The notes: generated from the letters alone by a model not told the origin. Positions 32,981-42,794 are shown, numbered from the stretch's first letter. The stretch is DNA of 64,000 nucleotides from Roseiarcus sp963835885 (GCA_963835885.1 CAWIHF010000026.1:430912-494911), one strand, 5' to 3'. Program-made: numbers and translations.

Positions 32981-33589
32981 ATGGACGACCTGCTGCAGTC
33001 GATCGATGAGAAAGTCGCGGCCGCAATACCCGGCGCGGTGCTCGGCTCGACCTTCGCGTTCGGCGAACTGACCCTGACCGTCGATCCGAGCCGGATCATC
33101 GACGTGCTCAAACTCCTGCGCGACGACCCGGTCGGCCAGTTCATCTCGATCATCGACATCTCGGGCGCCGACTATCCGGAACGCGAGAAGCGGTTCGATG
33201 TCGTCTATCACCTTTTGTCGCCGAAACTGAACCGGCGCATTCGCGTGAAAGTCATGACCGACGAAGAAACGCCGATCGCCAGCGCAACCGCGGTCTGGCC
33301 CGGCGCCGACTGGTACGAGCGCGAGACCTACGACTTGTTCGGCGTGCTCTTCGAGGGCCATCCGGACCTCAGACGCATTCTGACCGACTACGGGTTCGAC
33401 GGCCATCCCTTGCGCAAGGACTTCCCGATGACCGGCTTCGTCGAGCTCCGCTACGACGACCAGGAAAAGAGGGTGCGCTACGAACCGGTGCGCCTGAACC
33501 AGGAGTTCCGTCAGTTCGATTTCCTCAGCCCGTGGGAAGGCCCGCCGCTGCCGGGGGATGAGAAGGCGTCGGAAGGGAAGGGGCGGTAG
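32981..33589 (+). CDS. nuoC: NADH-quinone oxidoreductase subunit C
   Basis: 202 residues from ATG 32981 (MDDLLQSIDEKV), with CGGAAGGAAG upstream. Contains FDVVYHLLSPKLNRRIRVKV, the family signature PGADWYERETYDLFGVLFEGHPDLRRILTDYGF, and HPLRKDFPMTGFVELRYDD. NuoC is a peripheral Q-module subunit. Here nuoC and nuoD are separate genes, not fused, with 185 bases between them. Confidence 0.96.
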   Translation: MDDLLQSIDEKVAAAIPGAVLGSTFAFGELTLTVDPSRIIDVLKLLRDDPVGQFISIIDISGADYPEREKRFDVVYHLLSPKLNRRIRVKVMTDEETPIASATAVWPGADWYERETYDLFGVLFEGHPDLRRILTDYGFDGHPLRKDFPMTGFVELRYDDQEKRVRYEPVRLNQEFRQFDFLSPWEGPPLPGDEKASEGKGR

Positions 33590-33619
33590 AGATAGGCGGT
33601 CGGTCGTCGGGGGGAGATT

Positions 33620-33778
33620 GTGGGCGAGATCGGGCCGTATCGTGATCCCGGAGTTTGGCAGGAAGCGATGATGTTGACGGAAGACGGCTACCGGTTCTCA
33701 GGCGCGACGCTTGGCGAAGAGCCGTTTGGGCTGACGTCCCAGATTCGCCGGGCCGCGGTTTCGAGACGCCACTCATGA
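33620..33778 (+). pseudogene. truncated S23-type four-helix-bundle protein ORF between nuoC and nuoD
   Basis: A 52-codon frame starts at GTG 33620 behind GGGGGAGA and ends at TGA 33776-33778, overlapping the nuoD start as ATGA. The product (GPYRDPGVWQEAMMLTEDGY, then EEPFGLTSQIRRAAVS) matches the first two helices of the four-helix-bundle family related to 23S rRNA intervening-sequence proteins, whose usual text is VWQEAMxLxxxVYxLT then ERFGLTSQIRRAAVSIPSNIAEG. It stops right after RRAAVS, so half of the fold is missing. It may be a relic, or be kept because its end now couples translation into nuoD. Confidence 0.65.
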
Positions 33779-34965
33779 CCGACCAGAACCTCCGCAATTT
33801 CTCTATAAACTTCGGGCCCCAACATCCGGCGGCGCACGGGGTTTTGCGACTCGTGCTTGAGCTCGACGGGGAAGTCGTCGAACGCGTCGATCCCCATATT
33901 GGCCTCCTGCATCGCGGCACCGAGAAGCTGATGGAGGCGCGCACCTATCTGCAGAACGTGCCCTATCTCGACCGGCTCGATTACGTCGCGCCGATGAACC
34001 AAGAGCACGCCTTCGCGCTTGCGGTCGAGCGTCTGGTCGGCATCGCGATTCCGCGTCGCGCCCAGCTCATCCGCGTGCTCTACTGCGAGATTGGCCGCCT
34101 GTTGTCGCATCTTCTCCAGATCACGACGCAGGCGATGGACGTCGGCGCCCTGACGCCGCCGCTCTGGGGCTTCGAGGAGCGCGAGAAGCTGATGGTGTTT
34201 TACGAGCGCGCCAGCGGAGCGCGCATGCACGCCGCCTATTTCCGCCCAGGAGGGGTCCACCAGGATCTGCCCCCGAAACTGATCGACGACATCTACGCCT
34301 TCTGCGATCCGTTTCTAAAAGTCTGCGACGATCTCGAAACGCTGCTGACTGGCAACCGCATCTTCAAGCAGCGCAACGTCGACATCGGCGTCGTGAAGCT
34401 CGCCGACGCTTGGGCGTGGGGCTTCTCCGGCGTGATGGTGCGCGGCTCCGGGGCTGCATGGGACCTGCGCAAGGCGCAGCCCTACGAGTGCTACGAGGAA
34501 ATGGAGTTCGACATCCCGGTCGGCAAGAACGGCGACTGCTACGACCGCTACCTCATCCGCATGGAGGAGATGCGCCAGTCCACCTCCATCATGAAGCAGT
34601 GCTGCGAGAAGCTACAATCCGCCGGCGGCGCCGGGCCGGTGACCACCGACGACGGTAAGATCGTGCCGCCAAAGCGCGGCGACATGAAGAGGTCGATGGA
34701 GGCGCTCATCCATCACTTCAAGCTTTACACCGAGGGCTACAAGGTCCCGCCGGGGGAGGTCTACGCGCCGGTCGAGGCGCCGAAGGGCGAGTTCGGCGTC
34801 TATCTGGTGTCGGACGGCTCGAACAAGCCGTATCGGGTGAAGCTGCGCGCGCCGGGCTTCGCCCATCTGCAGGCAATGGATTTCCTGTGCCGCAAGCACA
34901 TGCTCGCCGACGTCAGCGCGATCCTCGGCTCGCTCGACATCGTGTTCGGGGAGGTCGACCGGTGA
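33775..34965 (+). CDS. nuoD: NADH-quinone oxidoreductase subunit D
   Basis: 396 residues from ATG 33775. Begins RNFSINFGPQHPAAHGVLRL, the NuoD hallmark with the quinone-site His, followed by DPHIGLLHRGTEKLMEARTY, LDYVAPMNQEHAFALAVERL, and ARMHAAYFRPGGVHQDLP; it ends DISAILGSLDIVFGEVDR-like (ADVSAILGSLDIVFGEVDR). Forms the quinone chamber with NuoB. Its start overlaps the preceding truncated ORF and its stop overlaps the next small gene (GTGA), so translation is chained. Confidence 0.97.
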   Translation: MTDQNLRNFSINFGPQHPAAHGVLRLVLELDGEVVERVDPHIGLLHRGTEKLMEARTYLQNVPYLDRLDYVAPMNQEHAFALAVERLVGIAIPRRAQLIRVLYCEIGRLLSHLLQITTQAMDVGALTPPLWGFEEREKLMVFYERASGARMHAAYFRPGGVHQDLPPKLIDDIYAFCDPFLKVCDDLETLLTGNRIFKQRNVDIGVVKLADAWAWGFSGVMVRGSGAAWDLRKAQPYECYEEMEFDIPVGKNGDCYDRYLIRMEEMRQSTSIMKQCCEKLQSAGGAGPVTTDDGKIVPPKRGDMKRSMEALIHHFKLYTEGYKVPPGEVYAPVEAPKGEFGVYLVSDGSNKPYRVKLRAPGFAHLQAMDFLCRKHMLADVSAILGSLDIVFGEVDR

Positions 34966-35162
34966 CGGTGCTCGAATCGCTGAAGAACCGCGCAGGCCTG
35001 ATCGTTTCCGGGGTTGCTTCCTTCGTCCTCGTCATTGGCGGCATGCGCCTCGCTGCCGGCGAGCCGCTCGTCCAACCGCAAGCGGACGTCGGGATCGTGG
35101 TCGGCGTCGCGATGGTAGCGCTTTTCTTCATCTTCACGGACAAGCGCGGAGGCGTGGGATGA
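34962..35162 (+). CDS. small two-helix membrane protein inside the nuo operon
   Basis: 66 residues from GTG 34962, whose GTGA overlaps the nuoD stop. Two membrane helices are clear: AGLIVSGVASFVLVIGGMRLA and VGIVVGVAMVALFFIFTD, linked by about 14 polar residues, with a short basic C-terminus. Small unnamed proteins occur between nuoD and nuoE in some Hyphomicrobiales. It could be an accessory or assembly protein of complex I, by position only. Bases 35163-35347 up to nuoE hold no credible gene. Confidence 0.7.
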   Translation: MTVLESLKNRAGLIVSGVASFVLVIGGMRLAAGEPLVQPQADVGIVVGVAMVALFFIFTDKRGGVG

Positions 35163-35347
35163 CGCGCCCGGCGCAAAATGTTCCCGCGGCGGGCGTCAGC
35201 GGTGAGGGGTTCGGAGCCGGAAGGCGCCTCGCTTCAGTGCGGCCCGTGGCGCGGACTCGTTATCCGGCCCCTTCGGCCACCTTCTCCGGCAAGGCGAGAA
35301 AGGGAAGCGCTTCGCGGCGCTTTCGGGGCCTAAGGAGCCTTTGACAC

Positions 35348-36046
35348 ATGTCCGTGCGCAGACTTGCAGAAAAGCAGCCCGAGAGCTTCGAGTTCACACC
35401 GGAGAATGAGGCCTGGGCGGCGAAGGAGATCGCCAAATATCCTCCCAGCCGGCAGGCGTCGGCGGTGATCTCCCTCCTGTGGCGCGCCCAGAAGCAGAGC
35501 GGCTACTGGCTCCCGAAGCCTGCGATCGAGAAGGTCGGCGAGATGCTCGACATGCCGAACATACGGGTCCTCGAGGTCGCGACCTTCTACACCATGTTCA
35601 ATCTCGAGCCGGTCGGCCGCTATTACGTGCAGCTCTGCGGCACGACGCCGTGCATGCTGCGCGGCGCGGAAGACCTGAAGGCGATCTTGCGCAAGCGGGT
35701 CGGCGAGCAAGGCCACGTCACATCCGACGGCATGTTCTCCTGGAACGAAGTCGAATGTCTCGGCGCCTGCTGCAACGCGCCGATGGCGCAGATCAACGAC
35801 GATTATTATGAGGACCTGACCCCGGAGAATTTCTTGAGCCTGCTCAACGATCTGGCGGCTGGCCGTCCGGTGAAGAAAGGCTCGCAGATCGGCCGCGTCT
35901 CCTCCGAGCCGGTCGGAGGCCTCACCGCGCTTGCGACGCTCTATGGCGTCGATGGCCACAGCGGAAAAGCGAGTGCGCAGGCGAACGACCAGCCGAACGC
36001 GGCCGTGATGGAAGACGAGCATAGCAGCGCCAAGCGAGGACACTGA
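35348..36046 (+). CDS. nuoE: NADH-quinone oxidoreductase subunit E
   Basis: 232 residues. The helical N-terminal domain has AKYPPSRQASAVISLLWRAQKQ and LEVATFYTMFNLEPVGRYYVQ. The thioredoxin-like domain binds [2Fe-2S] cluster N1a through QLCGTTPCMLRGAEDL and EVECLGACCNAPMAQIND. The C-terminal 60 residues (after LLNDLAAGRPVKKGSQ) form an extension rich in Ala/Gly typical of alphaproteobacterial NuoE. Part of the NADH-binding N module with NuoF. Stop is 3 bases before nuoF. Confidence 0.96.
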   Translation: MSVRRLAEKQPESFEFTPENEAWAAKEIAKYPPSRQASAVISLLWRAQKQSGYWLPKPAIEKVGEMLDMPNIRVLEVATFYTMFNLEPVGRYYVQLCGTTPCMLRGAEDLKAILRKRVGEQGHVTSDGMFSWNEVECLGACCNAPMAQINDDYYEDLTPENFLSLLNDLAAGRPVKKGSQIGRVSSEPVGGLTALATLYGVDGHSGKASAQANDQPNAAVMEDEHSSAKRGH

Positions 36047-36049
36047 GCG

Positions 36050-37355
<1,306 letters not shown>

Positions 37356-37359
37356 CGGG

Positions 37360-37827
37360 ATGATGAACCACATTGCCCAGCTCAACGTCGGTCGATTTCT
37401 TTATCCGACTGACGATCCGCGCATGAGCGGGTTCATGAGCAACCTGGACCGGGTAAACGCCATTGCCGAGCGCAGCGAGGGCTTCGTTTGGCGCCTCAAG
37501 GACGAGAGCAACAACGCCACGGCTATTCGCCCGGATGACGATCCCACCATGGCGGTCAATCTTTCCGTATGGGAGAGCGTCGAGGCGCTTGAGCGATTTG
37601 TCTGGGCGACGGCCCACAAGCAGTTCTACAATCGCAAGGGCCACTGGTTCGAGCCGATGTCAACGCCGCATCTCGTCATGTGGACAGTGCCGTCTGGCCA
37701 TTTGCCAAGCCTTGCCGAGGCTAGGGCGCGACTTGACCACCTCGCTCGCCACGGCGACAGCGAGTTCGCCTTCGGCTGGAGCCACCTGCCGCACATCAAG
37801 CTGTGGATGAGCCGGAAATGCGGATGA
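37360..37827 (+). CDS. DUF3291 family protein inside the nuo operon
   Basis: 155 residues; two adjacent ATGs at 37360 and 37363. The product has the alpha/beta-barrel-like DUF3291 pattern: HIAQLNVGRFLYPTDDPRMSGFM, DRVNAIAERSEGFVWRLKD, MAVNLSVWESVEALERFVW, HKQFYNRKGHWFEPM, MWTVPSGHLPSLAEARARLDHL and FAFGWSHLP. The role of the family is not known; the fold is related to antibiotic-biosynthesis-monooxygenase-like domains. It is not a complex I subunit. It starts 4 bases after the nuoF stop and so must be co-transcribed. Confidence 0.85.
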   Translation: MMNHIAQLNVGRFLYPTDDPRMSGFMSNLDRVNAIAERSEGFVWRLKDESNNATAIRPDDDPTMAVNLSVWESVEALERFVWATAHKQFYNRKGHWFEPMSTPHLVMWTVPSGHLPSLAEARARLDHLARHGDSEFAFGWSHLPHIKLWMSRKCG

Positions 37828-37950
37828 ACGCGCGCAGCGGACCGACGCCATGAGGGCCGAGAGCAAGCGCCGGCCCGACATCCAAAACGTCCACGGGGTC
37901 GTCACCGATCCGCTTGCCTGTGGGTCGGTAGCGCACGGGGCGATAGGCGC

Positions 37951-40014
37951 ATGAGCAAGATCATCATCGACGGCAAGCAAATCGAAGTTCCGGCCGAATA
38001 CACGCTTCTGCAGGCCTGCGAAGCCGCCGGTGTGGAAATCCCCCGCTTCTGCTTCCACGAGCGGCTGTCGATCGCCGGCAACTGCCGCATGTGCCTCGTT
38101 GAAGTGAAGGGCGGGCCGCCGAAGCCGACGGCCTCCTGCGCCATGGCGGTGAAAGACCTTCGCCCGGGCCCGAACGGCGAGCCGCCGGTCGTCGAGACCA
38201 ATTCGCCGATGGCGCGCAAGGCCCGTCGCGGGGTGATGGAGTTCCTGCTCATCAACCATCCGCTCGACTGTCCGATCTGCGACCAAGGCGGCGAATGCGA
38301 CCTGCAGGACGAGGCGATGGCCTATGGCGCTGATTCGTCGAGGTTTTCGGAGAACAAACGCGCGGTGGAGGACAAGTACCTCGGCCCACTTGTCAAGACC
38401 TCGATGAACCGCTGCATCCAGTGCACCCGCTGCGTGCGTTTCGCCACTGAGGTCGCGGGCGTGCCGGAGCTCGGCGCGATCGGGCGCGGCGAGGACATGG
38501 AGATCACCTCGTACCTCGAAAGCGCGATGACCTCGGAATTGCAGGCCAACGTGATCGATCTCTGCCCGGTCGGCGCATTGACTTCAAAACCGACTGCGTT
38601 TCACGCCCGTCCCTGGGAATACGCCCATACCGAGTTGGTTGATGTCACCGACGCGCTGGGGTCGGCGATCCGCATCGATTCACGTGGCCGCGAAGTCGTG
38701 CGCATCCTGCCGCGCATCAATGACGCGATCAACGAGGAGTGGATCTCCGACAAGACGCGCTACGTCTGCAATGGCCTTAAGACGCAGCGCCTCGACCGAC
38801 CGTACCTTCGTACGGGCGAAAAGCTCGAGCCGGCGAGTTGGCGGGACGCGTTCCAAGCGATCGCCGCCCGGGTGAAGACGGCGCCGCATTCAAGGATCGG
38901 GGCGATCGTCGGCGACCTGGCGACGGTCGAGGAGATGTTCGCCCTCAAGGAGCTCATCGGGAAGCTCGGCTCGGCCAACGTCGACTGCCGTCAGGACGGA
39001 TCCAGGCTCCACCCGAAATTCGGCCGAGCGTCCTATCTGTTCAATTCGACCATCGCCGGCATCGATCAGGCGGATGCTATCTTTGTCATCGGCTCGAATC
39101 CTCGGCGAGAGGCGGCGGTGCTCAATGCGCGGATCCGCAAGCGCTGGCTGAAAGGCGGCGTACGGATTGGCCTCATCGGCGAGCCGGCCGACCTGACCTA
39201 CAAGTACGATTATCTCGGTGCGGGGCCGGAGACGCTCGCGCGATTGGCCGAGAAGCCGCCGGCCGGGACAACGAAACCGATGTTTGTGGTCGGCGCCGCG
39301 GCCTTCGCCCGTCCCGACGGTTCGGCGGTGCTGGCGAGCCTCGCCAAGGCGGCGCTTGCAGCGGGGGTCGTCAAGGATGGTTGGAACGGCTTCAACGTGC
39401 TGCATAACTCCGCGTCCCGGGTCGGCGGCCTCGATCTGGGCCTCGTGCCGGATAACGGCGCCCTCGACGCGGCGGCCATGGCCAGGGCGGGGGCGCTCGA
39501 CGTCGTTTTCAACCTCGGCGCGGACGAAATCGACATCGAGCCCGGCGCCTTCGTCGTCTATATCGGCACGCATGGCGACCGTGGCGCGCATCGCGCCGAC
39601 GTGATCCTGCCGGGCGCGGCCTACACCGAAAAGACCGGCATCTATGTGAATACCGAGGGCCGGCCGCAGTTCGCCGAGCGCGCGGTGTTCCCCCCGGGCG
39701 ACGCGCGCGAGGACTGGTCGATCCTGCGAGCGCTGTCCGACCCGCTCGGCGCGAGGCTCCCGTACGATTCGCTGGCGCAGTTGCGCGCGACCCTCGCCGC
39801 CGCCTATCACCATCTCGTGCGCTTCGACGCGATCGATTCAGCGGACCCTGCGGCGATCGTCGGCCTGTCTGCGGTGGTTGGGACGCCCGACAAGGCGCCG
39901 TTCGCCAACGCTATTCACGACTTCTATCTGACCAACCCGATCGCGCGCGCCTCGCGCACCATGGCCGAGTGCTCGGCTCTGGCTGAGGCCCGTGCGCGCC
40001 AAGCGGCGGAATAG
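37951..40014 (+). CDS. nuoG: NADH-quinone oxidoreductase subunit G
   Basis: 687 residues. The N-terminal ferredoxin domain binds [2Fe-2S] (FCFHERLSIAGNCRMCLVEV), followed by the CDQGGECDLQD segment and the [4Fe-4S] motif RCIQCTRCVRFATEV. VIDLCPVGALTSKP marks the start of the molybdopterin-oxidoreductase-like body, which lost catalysis in NuoG. Largest subunit of the electron-input arm. The start ATG 37951 overlaps the end of a 34-codon open frame by ATGA. Stop is 6 bases before nuoH. Confidence 0.96.
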   Translation: MSKIIIDGKQIEVPAEYTLLQACEAAGVEIPRFCFHERLSIAGNCRMCLVEVKGGPPKPTASCAMAVKDLRPGPNGEPPVVETNSPMARKARRGVMEFLLINHPLDCPICDQGGECDLQDEAMAYGADSSRFSENKRAVEDKYLGPLVKTSMNRCIQCTRCVRFATEVAGVPELGAIGRGEDMEITSYLESAMTSELQANVIDLCPVGALTSKPTAFHARPWEYAHTELVDVTDALGSAIRIDSRGREVVRILPRINDAINEEWISDKTRYVCNGLKTQRLDRPYLRTGEKLEPASWRDAFQAIAARVKTAPHSRIGAIVGDLATVEEMFALKELIGKLGSANVDCRQDGSRLHPKFGRASYLFNSTIAGIDQADAIFVIGSNPRREAAVLNARIRKRWLKGGVRIGLIGEPADLTYKYDYLGAGPETLARLAEKPPAGTTKPMFVVGAAAFARPDGSAVLASLAKAALAAGVVKDGWNGFNVLHNSASRVGGLDLGLVPDNGALDAAAMARAGALDVVFNLGADEIDIEPGAFVVYIGTHGDRGAHRADVILPGAAYTEKTGIYVNTEGRPQFAERAVFPPGDAREDWSILRALSDPLGARLPYDSLAQLRATLAAAYHHLVRFDAIDSADPAAIVGLSAVVGTPDKAPFANAIHDFYLTNPIARASRTMAECSALAEARARQAAE

Positions 40015-40020
40015 GCCAAG

Positions 40021-41190
40021 ATGAGCAGCGCTTCTCCATCCAGCCCAGAATCGTCGTCCGGGCTTGCCATTCTCGGCGTCGTAGCGCTGGTCGCGGCTGT
40101 CGTTGTCGCTGCGCTGCTGTGGTTCCTGATCGGCGGCGGCTATTTCGCCGCTGTCGGCCGCTGGATGCACACGACCGATGTGGGCACGGCGGTGCGCTAC
40201 GTGCTCGAAAGCCTGTTGCTGCTGGTCTGCCTGCTTCTGTCGACAGCGGCGCTGATCTACATCGAGCGCAAGATCTGGGGCGCGGTGCAGCTTCGGCGCG
40301 GCCCGAACGTGGTCGGGCCTTGGGGCGTACTTCAGCCGTTCGCCGACTTTCTGAAGTTCATCTTCAAGGAGCCGGTCATCCCGGCGACCGCCAACAAGGG
40401 CGTGTTCGTCCTGGCGCCGCTGGTGTCGGTCGTTCTGGCGATCTCGGCCTGGGCCGTGATCCCGGTCGCCGACGGCTGGGTGATCAGCAACATCAACGTC
40501 GGCATCCTCTATCTCTTCGCCGTGTCGTCGCTTGGCGTTTACGGCATCATCATGGCCGGTTGGGCGTCGAATTCGAAATATCCGATGCTGTCGGCTTTGC
40601 GCGCCGCGGCGCAGATGGTGTCCTACGAGGTTTCGATCGGCTTTGTGATCGTGACCGTGCTGATGTGCGCCGGGTCGCTGAACCTCAGCGACATCGTGAA
40701 CGCCCAGGATACGCGCTTCGGTTTCCTCGGCTGGTACTGGCTGCCGCTGCTGCCGATGTTCATCATCTTCTTCGTTTCGGCGCTCGCCGAGACGAACCGG
40801 CCGCCGTTCGACCTGACCGAAGCCGAATCCGAGCTGGTCGCCGGCTATTCGGTCGAATATTCGGCCTCGCTGTTCCTGCTGCAGTTTCTGACAGAGCTCG
40901 TCGCGGTGCTGACCATGTCGGCCATGGCGGCGGTGCTGTTCCTCGGTGGCTGGCTGTCCCCCCTGCCGTTCCCGCCCTTCACCTGGATCCCCGGCGTCAT
41001 CTGGTTTCTGGTCAAGTTGTGGTCGGTGGTGTTCTGCTTCTCGATGGTCAAGGCCTTCGTGCCGCGCTATCGCTATGATCAGCTGATGCGGCTCGGCTGG
41101 AAAGTCTTTCTGCCGATCTCTCTGTTCATGGTCGTTGTGGTGGCCGCAGTGCTCGAGTTCACCGGGCTCGGCGCCAATGTCTCCGGTTAG
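40021..41190 (+). CDS. nuoH: NADH-quinone oxidoreductase subunit H
   Basis: 389 residues, about 45 longer than usual because of an N-terminal Ser/Pro stretch plus an extra hydrophobic segment (LAILGVVALVAAVVVAALLWFL). The conserved body holds ERKIWGAVQLRRGPNVVGPWG, the quinone-channel loop SKYPMLSALRAAAQMVSYEVS, and ALAETNRPPFDLTEAESELVAGY. NuoH joins the quinone chamber to the proton-pumping membrane arm. Confidence 0.96.
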   Translation: MSSASPSSPESSSGLAILGVVALVAAVVVAALLWFLIGGGYFAAVGRWMHTTDVGTAVRYVLESLLLLVCLLLSTAALIYIERKIWGAVQLRRGPNVVGPWGVLQPFADFLKFIFKEPVIPATANKGVFVLAPLVSVVLAISAWAVIPVADGWVISNINVGILYLFAVSSLGVYGIIMAGWASNSKYPMLSALRAAAQMVSYEVSIGFVIVTVLMCAGSLNLSDIVNAQDTRFGFLGWYWLPLLPMFIIFFVSALAETNRPPFDLTEAESELVAGYSVEYSASLFLLQFLTELVAVLTMSAMAAVLFLGGWLSPLPFPPFTWIPGVIWFLVKLWSVVFCFSMVKAFVPRYRYDQLMRLGWKVFLPISLFMVVVVAAVLEFTGLGANVSG

Positions 41191-41203
41191 GTGAGGGGAA
41201 CCT

Positions 41204-41698
41204 ATGGCTCTCAGGCTTGCTCAGTCCGCCCGCTCGCTGTTCCTGACGGAATTTTTCGCCGCGTTCGCGCTTTCGGTCCGCTACATGTTCAAGCCGAAGG
41301 CGACGCTGAACTATCCGAACGAGAAGTCGCCGCTCTCGCCCCGCTTCCGCGGAGAACACGCTTTACGCCGCTACCCGAACGGGGAAGAGCGCTGCATCGC
41401 CTGCAAGCTCTGCGAGGCGATCTGCCCGGCGCAGGCGATCACGATCGAGGCCGGCCCGCGCCGCAACGACGGCACCCGCCGCACGACGCGCTACGACATC
41501 GACATGACGAAATGCATCTATTGCGGCATGTGCCAGGAGGCATGCCCGGTCGACGCGATCGTCGAGGGGCCGAATTTCGAATTCGCGGCGGAGACGCGCG
41601 AGGAGCTGTTCTACGATAAGGACCGGCTGCTCGAAAACGGCGGCCGTTGGGAGCGTGAGCTCGCGCGCAACATCGCGATCGACGCGTCGTATCGATAG
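41204..41698 (+). CDS. nuoI: NADH-quinone oxidoreductase subunit I
   Basis: 164 residues with two ferredoxin-type [4Fe-4S] motifs: CIACKLCEAICPAQAI and CIYCGMCQEACPVDAIVEGP, carrying clusters N6a and N6b. The N-terminal segment LTEFFAAFALSVRYMFKP lies at the membrane surface, and FRGEHALRRYPNGEERCIA is a family marker. It passes electrons from NuoG to NuoB. Followed by an unusually long gap before nuoJ. Confidence 0.97.
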   Translation: MALRLAQSARSLFLTEFFAAFALSVRYMFKPKATLNYPNEKSPLSPRFRGEHALRRYPNGEERCIACKLCEAICPAQAITIEAGPRRNDGTRRTTRYDIDMTKCIYCGMCQEACPVDAIVEGPNFEFAAETREELFYDKDRLLENGGRWERELARNIAIDASYR

Positions 41699-41775
41699 AA
41701 ACCGTCGCACGCTCTAGCGAGCGAGGGTCCTGGAGAGGGTCAAGGGGGTGGGGCGAAGTCCCATCCTGTGCAAAG

Positions 41776-41806
41776 CCCGTCGCAAGACGGGCGTCTATAG
41801 ACGCCC
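41776..41806 (+). promoter_or_regulatory. two overlapping hairpins in the nuoI-nuoJ gap
   Basis: CCCGTC-GCAA-GACGGG (41776-41791) is a tight tetraloop stem. GGGCGTCTA (41789-41797) followed by TAGACGCCC (41798-41806) is an 18-base perfect palindrome. They share three bases, so as RNA they partly exclude each other. The 171-base gap has no gene. Possible roles are RNA processing, partial termination or a repeat element. Confidence 0.5.
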
Positions 41807-41869
41807 TTTGGCGCTGCCTTCGCCCGCTTGCGGGAAAGGGCAGGGCTGGGCTTTTTCAAGAGGCTGACG

Positions 41870-42472
41870 ATGCAGGCCCAGGGCGTGTTCTTCTGGATAT
41901 TCGCGACGATCCTCGTCGGGTCGGCGCTCGCTGTCATCTCGGCCAAGAACCCGGTCCATTCGGTGTTGTTCCTGATCCTCGCTTTCGTCAACGCGGCGGG
42001 GCTCTTTCTGCTGATGGGGGCGGAATTCCTGGCGATGATCCTCATCGTCGTCTACGTCGGCGCGGTGGCGGTCTTGTTCCTCTTCATTGTCATGCTGCTC
42101 GACGTCGACTTTGTCCGGATGAAGCAAGGATTCGTCCAATACCTTCCGCAGGGGATTCTGATCGCCTTCTGCGTCGCGGCGGAGCTCGTCTACGTCGAAT
42201 CGACATGGGCAGTCGCGCCGAACCGGGCCGCGCCCGCGACGCCGTCGGGGACGCTGTCGAACACCGCCGCGCTTGGCGAGGTGCTGTATACCCGCTATTT
42301 CTATTTCTTTCAGGCGGCCGGCATGATCCTGCTGACCGCGATGATCGGCGCGATCGTCCTCACCCTGCATCACAAGTCAGGCGTCAAGCGTCAAAACGTC
42401 GGGGCCCAGGTCGGGCGCGATCCGGAAACGGCGGTGGAGCTGCGCAAGGTTCCCTCGCGCGCCGGCATCTGA
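41870..42472 (+). CDS. nuoJ: NADH-quinone oxidoreductase subunit J
   Basis: 200 residues from ATG 41870 (MQAQGVFFWIFA), behind AAGAGGCTGACG. Five membrane helices; signatures are ISAKNPVHSVLFLILAFVNAAGLFLL (split) and EFLAMILIVVYVGAVAVLFLFIVMLLD with the pi-bulge helix used in coupling. The C-terminal KSGVKRQNVGAQVGRDP is characteristic. Belongs to the membrane arm beside NuoK and NuoA. Confidence 0.96.
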   Translation: MQAQGVFFWIFATILVGSALAVISAKNPVHSVLFLILAFVNAAGLFLLMGAEFLAMILIVVYVGAVAVLFLFIVMLLDVDFVRMKQGFVQYLPQGILIAFCVAAELVYVESTWAVAPNRAAPATPSGTLSNTAALGEVLYTRYFYFFQAAGMILLTAMIGAIVLTLHHKSGVKRQNVGAQVGRDPETAVELRKVPSRAGI

Positions 42473-42484
42473 AGGATCGACGCC

Positions 42485-42787
42485 ATGGACCTTTCCGCCT
42501 ATCTGACGCTCGCGGCGATCGTGTTCACGATCGGCGTCGCCGGAATCATCCTCAACCACAAGAACATCATCATCATTCTGATGTCGGTCGAGCTGATCCT
42601 CCTCTCGGTCAACATCAATCTCGTCGCCTTCTCGACCTTCGCCGGCGACCTGACCGGGCAGGCTTTCGCGCTGTTCATCCTGACGGTCGCTGCGGCGGAG
42701 TCGGCGATCGGCCTTGCGATCCTCGTCGCCTACTTCCGCAACCGCGGTTCGATCGCGGTCGAAGACATCAATTCGCTGAAGGGCTGA
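42485..42787 (+). CDS. nuoK: NADH-quinone oxidoreductase subunit K
   Basis: 100 residues, three membrane helices: YLTLAAIVFTIGVAGIILNHKN, IIILMSVELILLSVNINLVAF and ALFILTVAAAESAIGLAILVAYF. The membrane Glu residues in MSVELI and AAAESA are the proton-path carboxylates. Spacing to nuoJ is 12 bases and to nuoL 7 bases. Confidence 0.97.
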   Translation: MDLSAYLTLAAIVFTIGVAGIILNHKNIIIILMSVELILLSVNINLVAFSTFAGDLTGQAFALFILTVAAAESAIGLAILVAYFRNRGSIAVEDINSLKG

Positions 42788-42794
42788 CGGCGCC

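Noticed and set aside
35159..35344. 61-codon plus-strand frame overlapping the small membrane gene stop as ATGA
   Set aside because: Arg/Ala/Ser-rich translation without structure; the overlap is the only argument, so not listed as a gene.
37851..37953. 34-codon plus-strand frame ending on the nuoG start
   Set aside because: Too short and unrecognised to call a gene; mentioned as part of the nuoF-nuoG insertion.
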